Below are positions 9,224-17,751 of a DNA stretch of 64,000 bases, in pieces. Made by a program: the position numbers and the translations under genes. Position 1 is the first letter of the stretch. Each line of letters opens with the position of its first letter. The stretch comes from CAXXOK01 sp963664595 (lineage in GTDB: Bacteria > Bacillota > Clostridia > Christensenellales > Aristaeellaceae), in the NCBI GenBank assembly GCA_963664595.2, contig CAXXOK010000007.1, forward strand, positions 310,001 through 374,000, read 5' to 3'. The notes beneath the pieces are model-generated. The model was not told the origin of the DNA. It did no database searches and was given only the letters and a program-made list of their open reading frames with translations.

Positions 9224-10057
9224 TTAAAATTCCTTCCCGGAGGGGCGCCGGATGGCCGAGGCCGAGTGCGAGTAGAACACCTGGGTCAGCTCCAGTCCGC
9301 AGGCGGGTGCCGTGGGGCCCAGGCACAGCCTGTCGCCCGTTTCGATCGCTTCGCGGAAACAGCCCGGCTGCAGCTTGCCCTTGCCGATTTCGATCAGCGT
9401 ACCCGCGATGATGCGCACCATGTTATACAAAAACGCGTTCCCCTGCACACTCAGCGTCAGGCGTTCCCCCTCCGCGGTCAGCTCCAGATGGGTCAGCGTA
9501 CGAACAGTGGTTTTCGCCGTGCCGCCCACTGCCTGGAAGGCTGCGAAATCATGCGTACCGAACAGCTCCCTGAGCGCCAGCTTCATAGGCTCCGTATTCA
9601 GCTTCATGGGGACATGCACCATAATGTTGCGGTACAGGGTGCTGGGATGGGGCGCGTTATGGATGCGGTAGGTGTAGGTTTTGCCGACGGCGTCGAAGCG
9701 GGCATGGAAAAACCCGTCCACCTCGCGGCCTTCCAGCACCTTGATGTCCGGCGGCAGATGCGTGTTGAGCGCAAAGGGAAAGCGGTCGGCAGGGATGGAG
9801 GACCGGGTATCGAAATGCGCGCACTGCCCCAGCGCGTGCACGCCCGCGTCTGTGCGGCTGGCCCCCGTTACGGGGGTCTGCTCCCCCAGCAGCTTTTGCA
9901 GGGCTTCCTCCAGGCGCTGTTGCACGGCAATGCCGTTGATCTGCCTTTGCCAGCCCACATAGGCCGTGCCATCGTAGCTTACGGTAAGCAGCACGCGCCT
10001 GAGTCCGCTTGGCGCGATCAGCCGTTCCCGTACGCTGGAGGCGGTTTCCACAAACAT
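9224..10057 (-). CDS. truA: tRNA pseudouridine synthase A
   Basis: TruA converts U38-U40 of the tRNA anticodon arm to pseudouridine. The catalytic aspartate is D70 in GASRTDAGVHALGQ. Other family blocks are VSYDGTAYVGWQ, FHARFDAVGKTYTYRI and GNAFLYNMVRIIAGTLIEIG. Length (277 aa) is close to the usual 245-265, with a short N-terminal extension. It follows ecfT by 15 bp in the conserved Gram-positive order ecfA1-ecfA2-ecfT-truA; rplM-rpsI, which often come next, are replaced by an mreB-like gene. Confidence 0.95.
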   Translation of the reverse strand: MFVETASSVRERLIAPSGLRRVLLTVSYDGTAYVGWQRQINGIAVQQRLEEALQKLLGEQTPVTGASRTDAGVHALGQCAHFDTRSSIPADRFPFALNTHLPPDIKVLEGREVDGFFHARFDAVGKTYTYRIHNAPHPSTLYRNIMVHVPMKLNTEPMKLALRELFGTHDFAAFQAVGGTAKTTVRTLTHLELTAEGERLTLSVQGNAFLYNMVRIIAGTLIEIGKGKLQPGCFREAIETGDRLCLGPTAPACGLELTQVFYSHSASAIRRPSGKEF

Positions 10058-10072
10058 CGTCCGCGCTCCTTC

Positions 10073-10876
10073 CTACAGAAAGAGGTTGCAGGCGATCAGC
10101 AGCAGCAGCATGCCAACCGACACGAGGAACGCCTGTGCATCCTCCCGGGTGAAGCGCAGCACGCGCAGGCGCGTGCGGCCCTCGCCGCCATGGTAGCAGC
10201 GGGCCTCCATCGCCATGGCCAGCTCGCCCGCACGGCGGAACGCGCTGACGAACAGCGGCACCAAAAGCGGCGTCATCGCCTTGGCACGCGCGATGAGGTT
10301 GCCGGATTCAAAGTCCGCGCCCCTGGCCTTCTGCGCCTTCATGATCTTGTCGGTCTCCTCAATCAGCGTAGGGATGAACCGAAGCGCGATTGTCATCATC
10401 ATTGCCAGCTCGTGCACGGGGAAGCGCACCTTTTTCATCGGCGAGAGCAGGAGCTCAATCCCGTCGGACAGGGCTACGGGCGAGGTGGTCAGCGTCAGGA
10501 TGGAGGTGCCCAGCACCAGAAAAATCAGTCGAAGGGAAAAATGAATAGCCAGCAGCAGCCCCTCCTGCGTGATGGCGATAAACCGCCACCGCAGCAGCAC
10601 GGTCTGCCCGCCGGAGAAAAACACGTTGAGCACAAAGGTGAGGATCAGCAAAAAGCGCAGCGGCTTCACGGTTTTCAGCAGCTGGCGGAAGGCAAGCCCC
10701 GAAAGATGCGCCGTAAGAAACACATATACCGCCGGGATGATATAAAACACAGGAGAGCTGACCGTAAACACCATAGCGATGTACACAATGGTGAGCAGGA
10801 TCTTGGCGCGCGGGTCCAGCCGGTGCACCACGGTGTTGCCGGGCATGTACTGCCCCAAAGTGATATCCTTAAACAT
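10073..10876 (-). CDS. ecfT: ECF transporter transmembrane protein EcfT
   Basis: The 267-residue T component of an energy-coupling factor transporter. It has about five or six hydrophobic segments and the cytoplasmic coupling helices with Ala-Arg-Gly-type motifs, seen here as KAQKARGADFES and AMEARCYHGGEGRTRL. The T component joins the two ATPases to interchangeable vitamin-binding S components. The N-terminal GQYMPGNTVVHRLDPRAKILLT is characteristic. It overlaps ecfA2 by 8 bp. Confidence 0.93.
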   Translation of the reverse strand: MFKDITLGQYMPGNTVVHRLDPRAKILLTIVYIAMVFTVSSPVFYIIPAVYVFLTAHLSGLAFRQLLKTVKPLRFLLILTFVLNVFFSGGQTVLLRWRFIAITQEGLLLAIHFSLRLIFLVLGTSILTLTTSPVALSDGIELLLSPMKKVRFPVHELAMMMTIALRFIPTLIEETDKIMKAQKARGADFESGNLIARAKAMTPLLVPLFVSAFRRAGELAMAMEARCYHGGEGRTRLRVLRFTREDAQAFLVSVGMLLLLIACNLFL

Positions 10877-11732
10877 CGCGGTTCGCCCCCTTCAGCCGGA
10901 TCAGCGCGTCACACACCTCGTCGAGCGTATAGAGGTCGTCGGGCAGATCGTAGCCCTCCGCAATCAGGCGGTGCGTAAGCTCCGCGCCCTGCGGCACGCC
11001 CAGCCCGATGCTTTTGAGCATCTCCCCCTGGCGGAAAACCTCGCGCGGGGTCCCCGACATCACCAGGGCGCCCTTGCTCATCACGATCAGGCGTGTGGCG
11101 AGGGCGGCGATCTCGTCCATGTTGTGGCTGACCATGATCACCGTGATGCTGTTTTCAGCGTGCAGGGTTTTGATCATCTGGAGGATAGCGCGTTTGCCCG
11201 CGGGATCCAGCCCGGCGGTGGGCTCATCCAAAATCAGCACCTTGGGGCGCATGGCCAGCACGCCCGCGATGGCCACCCGCCGCATCTGTCCGCCGGACAG
11301 CTCAAACGGCGATACGCCGCCGGTGGTTTCGTAATCCAGCCCCACCTGTTCGCACGCCCAGCGCACGCGCTCGTCGATCTCCTCTTTGGAGCAGCCGATG
11401 TTTTTAGGGCCGAAGGCAATATCCTTGGCGACGGTTTCTTCAAACAGCTGGTATTCCGGGTACTGGAACACCAGGCCGACCTGCTTGCGCAGCTCGCGCA
11501 GGGCCGCGCCCTTTTCCGTGATATTGGTGCCGTTGACGATCACGCGGCCCTCGGTGGGCAGCAGCAGTCCGTTCAGGTGCTGCACAAAGGTGGTTTTGCC
11601 GGAGCCCGTATGCCCGAGGATGCCGATAAACTCCCCATCCTCGATGGTGAGCGACAGGTTGTGGATGGCAACCGAGGAGAAGGGGCTGCCGGGTATATAG
11701 GTGTGGGACAGGTTCTCTATCTGGATAGACAT
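10869..11732 (-). CDS. ecfA2: ECF transporter ATP-binding protein EcfA2
   Basis: A 287-residue ABC ATPase of the EcfA2 type. Walker A is GHTGSGKTTF, the signature is ELSGGQMRRVAIAG, Walker B is VLILDEPTAGLDP, and the switch His is in VSHNMDE. The Q-loop region reads VFQYPEYQLFEETV, which is typical of the A2 subunit. It forms a heterodimer with EcfA1 to power vitamin uptake. The start overlaps the ecfA1 fusion gene by 16 bp. Confidence 0.94.
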   Translation of the reverse strand: MSIQIENLSHTYIPGSPFSSVAIHNLSLTIEDGEFIGILGHTGSGKTTFVQHLNGLLLPTEGRVIVNGTNITEKGAALRELRKQVGLVFQYPEYQLFEETVAKDIAFGPKNIGCSKEEIDERVRWACEQVGLDYETTGGVSPFELSGGQMRRVAIAGVLAMRPKVLILDEPTAGLDPAGKRAILQMIKTLHAENSITVIMVSHNMDEIAALATRLIVMSKGALVMSGTPREVFRQGEMLKSIGLGVPQGAELTHRLIAEGYDLPDDLYTLDEVCDALIRLKGANRDV

Positions 11733-12955
11733 GCCTTCAGCTCCTTTACCATATCATCCACGGTGAGAATGCCGTCGGGCAGGCGCAGCCCGCGCGCGGC
11801 CAGCATTTTGCTGAGCAGCGCCATCGGGGGCACATCCAGCCCCAGCTCGCGCAGCTCTTCCACGCGGGTGAAAACCTCCCGGGGCGTGCCGTTCATGGCA
11901 ATCCTTCCGTCCGAAAGCACCACCACGCGGTCGGCCTGGGCGGCCTCCTCCATAAAGTGGGTGATCCAGACAACCGTGATCTTCTTTTCGCGGTTCAGCT
12001 TGCGCGCCGTTTCAAATATATCCCGGCGGCCCGTGGGATCGAGCATGGCGGTGGCTTCATCCATCACCATAATGTCGGGCTGCATGGCCAGCACACCCGC
12101 CACGGCCACGCGCTGCTTCTGTCCGCCGGAGAGCATGTGCGGCGCGGCGGCGGCATACTCCTGCATGGATACGGCCTCCAGCGCCTCGTCGATGCGCGTA
12201 ATCATCTCTTCGCGCGGCACGCCGAGGTTTTCCAGCCCAAAGGCCACATCCTCCCGCACCACGGTGGCAACGATCTGGTTGTCCGGGTTTTGAAACACCA
12301 TGCCCGCGTGCCTGCGGATGTTCCACAGCTGCGGTTCCTTGGCGGTGTCCATGCCGCAGACGATCACCTTCCCCTCCGAGGGCAGGTAGAGCGCGTTGAT
12401 CATCTTGGCGAGCGTGGATTTGCCCGAGCCGTTATGGCCCAGCACCGCCACAAACTCGCCCTGCTCAATGCTCATGCTCACATGGTCCACTGCCTGGCGG
12501 GTATCCTCTTCATAGCGGTAGCTGACGTTGTGCATGGAAACAAGCCTGGATTTGAGCAGCTCTTCCTCCGACTGCGCCATCCAATCGCGCGCCGCCTGCC
12601 GGTCCAGCACAAGCTGGGCGCGCAGATCGTCCAGCGAAGGAAATTTTTCCTCCGCCCGCAGATAGTGCAGGTAGGTCAGCATAACCTCCCTGCCGTACAG
12701 ATCGCCGCCGTCATACTCCAGAAAATGGGCTTCGATGGAGGGCTTGCCCTCGGGCGTGGTGGGATGCTTTCCCTGATTGAGGATCGCTGTAAAACGCTGT
12801 CCGCCCACCTCCGCCAGCGCGACGTAAACGCCGCCCGCGGGCAGATCCCCGGTGAGCGGATAATCCAGGTTGGCGGTGGGAAACCCAAGCTCGGAACCCA
12901 GGCGTTTTCCCGGCACAACGATACCGCGAACGGTATATGGCAGCTTTGCGGTCAC
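11717..12955 (-). CDS. ecfA1: riboflavin kinase domain fused to EcfA1 ATPase
   Basis: A 412-residue two-domain protein. Residues 1-126 match the flavokinase domain of RibF: GIVVPGKRLGSELGFPTANL with the PTAN nucleotide/metal motif at 26-29, catalytic Glu E75 in SIEAHFLEYDG, and the closing RAEEKFPSLDDLRAQL. No FAD-synthetase (nucleotidyltransferase) domain is present. Residues ~139-412 are an EcfA1-type ATPase with Walker A LGHNGSGKST (172-181), MLSGGQKQRVAVAG, MVMDEATAMLDP and VWITHFMEE. The joint is in frame with no stop. The GTG at 12955 is chosen because AAGGAGG lies 7 nt upstream. EcfA1 is normally a separate protein, so the fusion is unusual; both halves keep their key residues. Confidence 0.9.
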   Translation of the reverse strand: MTAKLPYTVRGIVVPGKRLGSELGFPTANLDYPLTGDLPAGGVYVALAEVGGQRFTAILNQGKHPTTPEGKPSIEAHFLEYDGGDLYGREVMLTYLHYLRAEEKFPSLDDLRAQLVLDRQAARDWMAQSEEELLKSRLVSMHNVSYRYEEDTRQAVDHVSMSIEQGEFVAVLGHNGSGKSTLAKMINALYLPSEGKVIVCGMDTAKEPQLWNIRRHAGMVFQNPDNQIVATVVREDVAFGLENLGVPREEMITRIDEALEAVSMQEYAAAAPHMLSGGQKQRVAVAGVLAMQPDIMVMDEATAMLDPTGRRDIFETARKLNREKKITVVWITHFMEEAAQADRVVVLSDGRIAMNGTPREVFTRVEELRELGLDVPPMALLSKMLAARGLRLPDGILTVDDMVKELKACLSR

Positions 12956-12999
12956 GTGAGAACCTCCTTGCAAATCCAACAATACGACTGCAAAACTAT

Positions 13000-13028
13000 A
13001 TTATATAGCAGTGGGTTTTGTCCGTCAA
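13000..13028 (-). promoter_or_regulatory. promoter of the ecfA1-ecfA2-ecfT-truA-mreB operon
   Basis: Minus strand TTGACG (13023-13028), 17-bp spacer, TATAAT (13000-13005), about 45 bp before the GTG of the fusion gene. No FMN-riboswitch-like sequence lies between promoter and gene. Confidence 0.8.
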
Positions 13029-13079
13029 ACGCAAGCGCTCATTGCCTGCGTTTTTGCGCTTTTTCATCCGGCTTCGGCA

Positions 13080-13109
13080 TTGCGTTTCCCGCTCTTTCTA
13101 TGTTACAAT
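13080..13109 (+). promoter_or_regulatory. promoter upstream of the DUF3842 gene
   Basis: TTGCGT (13080-13085), 18-bp spacer, TACAAT (13104-13109). It is divergent from the ecf promoter and implies a transcript leader of about 150 nt. Confidence 0.6.
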
Positions 13110-13115
13110 TTGCCA

Positions 13116-13263
13116 TGTTATGGATGTTTCCTCATCACGGCCCAAGGCAACGCTGAATATAGCGTTTCCCTAAACCGTGTCCAATAAAAGCGCCCGCCTG
13201 CGGAACATTGTTGCCCGGCAATGCGGAGCGCCCGTACAGGTACGGAAAGGACAGCGTTTGGCT
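13116..13263 (+). promoter_or_regulatory. structured 5' leader of the DUF3842 gene, unassigned
   Basis: The leader can fold into several stems: CACGG...CCGTG enclosing AACGCT/AGCGTT, then CATTG/CAATG with an 8-nt loop, and CCGTA/TACGG just before the start region. I recognise no known riboswitch class. The stems are read by eye only. Confidence 0.35.
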
Positions 13264-13689
13264 ATGACGATTCTGGTCATCGACGGTCAGGGCGGCGGGC
13301 TTGGCAAGCAGATTGTCGCAGCCCTCAAACAGGAACGTCCACAGGACGCCGTGCTTGCCGTAGGCACCAACACCACCGCCACCGCTGCCATGCTCAAGGT
13401 GGGCGCGGATATGGCCGCTACGGGGGAAAACGCCGTTGTGGTCGGCTGCCGAAAGGCGGATGTCATCATCGGGCCTATCGGCATCGTGATTGCCGATTCC
13501 ATGCTGGGCGAGATCACCCCCGCCATGGCCGCCGCGGTAGGCCAGAGCCGCGCAAAGCGCATTCTGATCCCGATGAATTTATGCGACCATATCATTATCG
13601 GCGTCATGGAGCAGCCCATCGGCCAAATGGTACAGGGAGCCATACGCGCGGTGGATGAACTTCTTCACGAATCGCAGGCAGACCGATGA
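13264..13689 (+). CDS. DUF3842 family protein
   Basis: A 141-residue protein of unknown function. It matches the DUF3842 pattern: ILVIDGQGGGLGKQIV at the N-terminus (a glycine-rich, nucleotide-loop-like turn), AVGTNTTATAAMLKVGAD, ATGENAVVVGCRKADVIIGP, then ADSMLGEITPAMAAAV and KRILIPMNLC. The ATG at 13264 is chosen because family members begin at this Met; an in-frame GTG at 13177 has no ribosome-binding site. AAAGGA is about 12 nt upstream, rather far. Its stop overlaps the next start by four bases. Confidence 0.82.
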   Translation: MTILVIDGQGGGLGKQIVAALKQERPQDAVLAVGTNTTATAAMLKVGADMAATGENAVVVGCRKADVIIGPIGIVIADSMLGEITPAMAAAVGQSRAKRILIPMNLCDHIIIGVMEQPIGQMVQGAIRAVDELLHESQADR

Positions 13690-14471
13690 CAGATTTTGAA
13701 ACCATTGCGGAGTTCCACCGCGCGCGCTATCCGCTGATGCAGCCGCAGGATTTTGGCAAGCTCGCCTTCCAAAGCGCGATGGGGCCGGAGCATATGATCA
13801 CCGACGAGCAAGCGGCCGCCGACGCGCTTTTTCAGGAATGGCAGACAGTTTCCGTTTCCGAACCTCCATGCGGCCCGGAGCCGCTGGGCAACGGCCTGTG
13901 CCGCTTTCACCTTGCCAAAAGCAGCTGCTCGCCGGACGCCGCGGCGGTGCTGGCAAAGCTGTTTGTCCAAACAGCCGGAAATCATACGGGCGGCCGGGCG
14001 GACCTGCAGGCCCGCCTTGCCGTGCTGGAGCGCCTGCCCGTAGAGGGCATGCAAACGTGGCTTGCCGGATACCGGCGCATGGATTGCCCGGCTGTGCACC
14101 ACAGCGAATTATTCCGCAGCGCGTATCACCCGCATTACCGCATACTTTCCACCCGCCTGGCCGATTGCTTTGCGGCGCTGCTGTACCTGTGCCAAACCGC
14201 GCGGGCAGGGTTGCCCGTAACGGTATCCCTGCGGGGCTTTAACGGCCGGGAAGCGGAGGAGATTTTCTCCCTGCTGCGCGGGCTGCTTCCCCACGCCGTT
14301 CACACGGTGCTCGCGCCAGTGGGCGCAACACTTTGCGCACGAATCACGCCGGATGCATCCGGCGAAAACCCCACGCTGCGCCCGGCCGAAAACGAACGTC
14401 ACAGCCGGCGGTTTCCCGTTGGCGAAAACCGCTCCGTCACGGTTGCCTCGCCGTGCCTGCCGCAGCCATAA
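13686..14471 (+). CDS. uncharacterised protein, possible partner of the uridine-kinase-like enzyme
   Basis: A 261-residue soluble protein of unknown function. The N-terminus reads FHRARYPLMQPQDFGKLAFQ followed by GPEHMITDEQAA, and a later block is HHSELFRSAYHPHYRIL. From memory, proteins with these blocks occur in Clostridia, sometimes on the same chain as a uridine-kinase-like domain; here that kinase is a separate gene 0.7 kb downstream. This is recollection, not a search result. It overlaps DUF3842 by ATGA. The C-terminal 40 residues look unstructured. Confidence 0.6.
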   Translation: MTDFETIAEFHRARYPLMQPQDFGKLAFQSAMGPEHMITDEQAAADALFQEWQTVSVSEPPCGPEPLGNGLCRFHLAKSSCSPDAAAVLAKLFVQTAGNHTGGRADLQARLAVLERLPVEGMQTWLAGYRRMDCPAVHHSELFRSAYHPHYRILSTRLADCFAALLYLCQTARAGLPVTVSLRGFNGREAEEIFSLLRGLLPHAVHTVLAPVGATLCARITPDASGENPTLRPAENERHSRRFPVGENRSVTVASPCLPQP

Positions 14472-14484
14472 CCGTTCCCGCCTG

Positions 14485-14535
14485 CCGTCATGAAGTCGGC
14501 GGCGGTTCAGATACCGGTACGATACCGTCATGAAG
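14485..14535 (+). repeat. direct repeat in the S-component leader
   Basis: CCGTCATGAAG occurs at 14485-14495 and 14525-14535. The first copy is the 5' side and loop of a GC-rich hairpin ending in CGGCGGCGG. The role is unknown; it could be part of a leader RNA. Confidence 0.4.
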
Positions 14536-14591
14536 ACAGTGAGCTTGCCTGAAGCAAAGCGAAAATCCAAAGTACTTTAGGAGGTTTCACA

Positions 14592-15161
14592 ATGAAAGTT
14601 TCCACCAAAAACCTTACGCTGAGCGCTATGTTTCTGGCGCTTGCCCTGGTGCTGCCGTTTCTTACGGGGCAAATTCCCGAGTTTGGCAGCATGCTGCTCC
14701 CCATGCATATCCCCGTGCTGCTGTGCGGTTTTCTCTGCGGCTGGACCTGGGGCCTGGGCGTTGGCTTCATCGCGCCGCTGCTGCGCTCACTGCTGTTTGG
14801 GATGCCGCCCATGCTGAACGTGGCCATCCCCATGGCCTTTGAGCTGGCAGCCTACGGCGCTTTGGCGGGCCTGCTGTACAAGGGGCTTAAAAACAGCGAA
14901 TTCAAGCTCTTTGCCTCGGCGGGCAAAAACGGGAAAGGGATCGTCAACGCGTATGTGGCGCTGATCATTGCCATGCTGCTGGGGCGGCTGGTGTGGGGCA
15001 TTGCCAAGTTTGCGGTCGTATCCCTGTTTACCACCGGCTTTTTCACCCTGCCCATGTTCTTTGCCGGGGCCTTTGTCACAGCCTGGCCCGGCATTGTGCT
15101 CCAGCTGGCCATCATCCCGCCGATCGTGATCGCGCTGGAGCGCCAGACCGTAAAAGCATGA
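14592..15161 (+). CDS. ECF transporter substrate-binding S component
   Basis: A 189-residue membrane protein with about six helices, of the ECF S-component type. It has the N-terminal helix LTLSAMFLALALVLPFLTG, the loop LLPMHIPVLLCGFLCG and the conserved AFELAAYGALAGLLY. S components bind one vitamin or precursor and dock on EcfT/EcfA; the shared module is encoded 2 kb away on the other strand. The substrate cannot be read from the sequence. AGGAGG precedes the ATG; the stop overlaps the next gene by ATGA. Confidence 0.88.
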   Translation: MKVSTKNLTLSAMFLALALVLPFLTGQIPEFGSMLLPMHIPVLLCGFLCGWTWGLGVGFIAPLLRSLLFGMPPMLNVAIPMAFELAAYGALAGLLYKGLKNSEFKLFASAGKNGKGIVNAYVALIIAMLLGRLVWGIAKFAVVSLFTTGFFTLPMFFAGAFVTAWPGIVLQLAIIPPIVIALERQTVKA

Positions 15162-15787
15162 CCGAAAACATTGCGCGGCAGCTGACAGCGAGCCTTACCA
15201 CACAATTGCAAAACAGCGGCCGTGCCCTGCTGGTGATCGACGGCGACTGCGCGGCGGGGAAAACCACCCTGGCCGCGCAGATCGCCGCACACACGGATGC
15301 GGCCCTGTTCCATATGGACGATTTCTTTCTGCCCCCCGCCCTGCGCACCGCAGCGCGGCTCGCGGAGGCGGGCGGAAATATCGACTACGACCGTTTTCTG
15401 TCGCAGGTGCTCCAGCCCCTGCGGCAGGGGATTCCCTTTGCCTATGAAGCGTTCTCCTGCCACACCGGCACCGCCCGGAGCGTATCCGTATCCCCGGCCG
15501 CCGTCACGGTGATCGAAGGCAGTTATGCGCTGCATCCCCGTTTTTTGGATGTCTACAATGCGCTGAACGCTATGAAGGTGTTCCTCGCGGTTGATCCGCT
15601 GGAGCAGCTGCGCCGCATTGAGCGGCGTAACGGCGCGGCCATGCTGAAGCGTTTCCAGGCGGAATGGATTCCGATGGAAAAGAAATACCAGCTGGCGTAC
15701 GCGCCCCTGTGGGGCGATGTGCTCCGCGTTGAAAACCCGCAGCTCGCGCCAGCCGCCGAGGAGCCGTCTCTGGGCGGCTGCCTGTAA
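15158..15787 (+). CDS. uridine kinase-like P-loop kinase
   Basis: A 209-residue kinase of the uridine kinase/phosphoribulokinase superfamily. The P-loop is DGDCAAGKTTLA, followed by the family's FHMDDFF, then GGNIDYDRFL, VIEGSYALHP and a lid segment RRIERRNGA. The start shares ATGA with the S-component stop. Translational coupling to an ECF S component suggests it phosphorylates and traps the imported vitamin or nucleoside; that is inference. It could also be a general nucleoside kinase. Confidence 0.82.
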   Translation: MTENIARQLTASLTTQLQNSGRALLVIDGDCAAGKTTLAAQIAAHTDAALFHMDDFFLPPALRTAARLAEAGGNIDYDRFLSQVLQPLRQGIPFAYEAFSCHTGTARSVSVSPAAVTVIEGSYALHPRFLDVYNALNAMKVFLAVDPLEQLRRIERRNGAAMLKRFQAEWIPMEKKYQLAYAPLWGDVLRVENPQLAPAAEEPSLGGCL

Positions 15788-15910
15788 GGCTCCGTTCATC
15801 GGTTTTATCCCGGGCAGCCGTTCCCTTCCGGCCTTCGGCCTCGCTTGCTGCGCGGCCTGCCGCATGATATACTGAACAAAAATGCCGGACACGGCAGCAG
15901 AGGGATCGCC

Positions 15911-17614
15911 ATGCAGAATAAGCGCGTTTGGAGCTACTGGATTTTCGGGGCCTTGCTGACGGCGGCCATGTTCGCCGGTCTGAAATTCCTGACCAATTTC
16001 CGGTTTGAAAACTCGGACGATATCCTGATGGTCAAAGCCTTTATGGGCTTTGAGGGCGGTCAGCCCGCCAATTTCTCGCTCTATCTGCATACGCTGCTTT
16101 CCTGGGCGCTGTACGGGCTCAGCCTTTGCGCGCCAAACCTCCCCTGGTTTTCGTTTTATCAGGTGGGGCTTTTGTTTTTCAGCTGTACCGTAATCGTGAA
16201 AAGCCTGATGCAGTTGGCACAAAACACGCGCCGCCCCGCCGTTGCCGGAGCGCTTGCCGGGGTTTTCTTCCTGGCTGTGTTCGCGGTCTTTGCCAGCTGC
16301 CGCATCAACTTCACCACCACCGCCACACTGGCGGGAGCCGCCGCCATTTTGCAGACGATGACCGTGGATTTCGGTTCCTCCGCAAAAAAAGCGCGCTTGC
16401 GGGCCCTGCTGCTGGCGGTTTTGCTGCTGGCAGCCAGCTATTGTCTGCGCGTGTATGCGGCGCTGCCGTCGTTCCTATTCGTCTGCGGCGTGTTGCTGTG
16501 GCGGCTGCTGCCGGAGAAACACGATGGAAAACGGATTTCCGTTCCCTGGCGCGCCGTGCTGAAAGCGGCGCTGGTTTTCGCCGCCGTGCTTGTGGGCCTG
16601 TTTGCCCTGTGGCAGGCGGAAATCGGCCTACGCGGGCTGCGCGGGTATCTGAGCTGGAACGACGCCAACGGCGCGCTGCTGGACTATACCGATTTTGAAA
16701 CGAACGCCGCGCCCGCCGTTGCCTCGGGCAGCGGGCTTTCCGCGTCCGAGATCACGCTGGTGCAGCAGTGGTATTTCCTGAGCGCCGATATCGACGAGCA
16801 GGCGATGTGGACCCTTGCGGATGCCTACGGCCGGACGGAGCACAGCGGATGGGCCGCCCTGCGGAGTTTCTTTGCCGAAAATGCCCGGTATCCTTATCTG
16901 GCCGCCGTGGTGTTGCTGCTTGGGGGCTTGTGCCTGCTCAAACTGCGCAAAGGCGCATGGGGCGCGTCCCTGCTCTCGCTTGCTTCCATCGCGGGCACAG
17001 CATTATTGCTCTTCTATCTGGCCCAACAGGGCCGCCTGCTGTCCCGTGCGGTGGACAGCGTGCTGATCCCCTGCGCGGCGTTCAACCTGGGCCTTGTTCT
17101 GCACAGCTGGCGCGGAGACGAGCGGCATACCACGCGGCGTATCGCAGTCCTTGTGCTGGCGTTACTGATGGCCGCGTCGGCGTTTGGCAGCCTGCGGCTC
17201 ACGGTTGAAGCCATCACCGCCACGCCGGACTATGTTTCCCCGCAGCGCGAAGCGGATCTGGAAGCCTATGCGCTGCAAAATCCGGAGATGCTGGTGGTAC
17301 GCACCCCCAACCTGCTGCGCGATACGCGGCTTCTGCCCGATGTGAGCGGCGGTACGCCCGGCAACATCATCATCTGGGGAGACTGGCTGTGCCGCACGCC
17401 CAGCTGGAACCGCCAGCTAGCCCTGTTCGGCTTTGACGCGGAACAATTTGCCGCCGGGGACTGGCTGCGGGATAACATCGTGTTCGCCGCGCTGAGCCCG
17501 GAGGATACGGCGGATCTGCGCGCATTCCTGACGGAAGCAACCGGTGCCGCGGTCGTGGCCGAGGAAGCCGGATCCTACGGCACGCTGCGTTTCTACCGCT
17601 TCGTCACACAGTGA
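15911..17614 (+). CDS. polytopic membrane protein of unknown function
   Basis: A 567-residue protein with about ten or eleven hydrophobic helices and a soluble C-terminal part of about 110 residues. An early extracytoplasmic loop contains FENSDDILMVKAFMGFEGG, and the overall plan (acidic first loop, many helices, C-terminal soluble part) resembles lipid-linked glycosyltransferases of the GT-C type. No family signature was recognised with certainty. The ATG at 15911 is chosen since it begins the first helix and follows GAGGG. It has no close operon partner. Confidence 0.65.
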   Translation: MQNKRVWSYWIFGALLTAAMFAGLKFLTNFRFENSDDILMVKAFMGFEGGQPANFSLYLHTLLSWALYGLSLCAPNLPWFSFYQVGLLFFSCTVIVKSLMQLAQNTRRPAVAGALAGVFFLAVFAVFASCRINFTTTATLAGAAAILQTMTVDFGSSAKKARLRALLLAVLLLAASYCLRVYAALPSFLFVCGVLLWRLLPEKHDGKRISVPWRAVLKAALVFAAVLVGLFALWQAEIGLRGLRGYLSWNDANGALLDYTDFETNAAPAVASGSGLSASEITLVQQWYFLSADIDEQAMWTLADAYGRTEHSGWAALRSFFAENARYPYLAAVVLLLGGLCLLKLRKGAWGASLLSLASIAGTALLLFYLAQQGRLLSRAVDSVLIPCAAFNLGLVLHSWRGDERHTTRRIAVLVLALLMAASAFGSLRLTVEAITATPDYVSPQREADLEAYALQNPEMLVVRTPNLLRDTRLLPDVSGGTPGNIIIWGDWLCRTPSWNRQLALFGFDAEQFAAGDWLRDNIVFAALSPEDTADLRAFLTEATGAAVVAEEAGSYGTLRFYRFVTQ

Positions 17615-17689
17615 CACAGGAAAGAAAATCTTTGCACACGGCTGAGCACGGGACATAAGCACCGCCGAAGTGATAAGAATTGATAACAG

Positions 17690-17727
17690 CAAAGGCCGCC
17701 GGATCGTTCGCCCGGCGGCCCTGCTTT
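17690..17727. terminator. bidirectional terminator
   Basis: A 9-bp perfect GC stem (17694-17702 with 17712-17720), preceded by GCAAA and followed by CTGCTTT, between converging genes. Confidence 0.8.
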
Positions 17728-17751
17728 ATTCACAAACTATCTGATTTTCGC

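Noticed and set aside
9266..10978. Open frame of 570 codons opposite truA and ecfT
   Set aside because: Antisense to two well-defined genes in the expected operon order.
12956..13000. FMN riboswitch before the riboflavin kinase-EcfA1 gene
   Set aside because: Promoter and start are too close (about 45 bp) and the conserved RFN sequence is absent.
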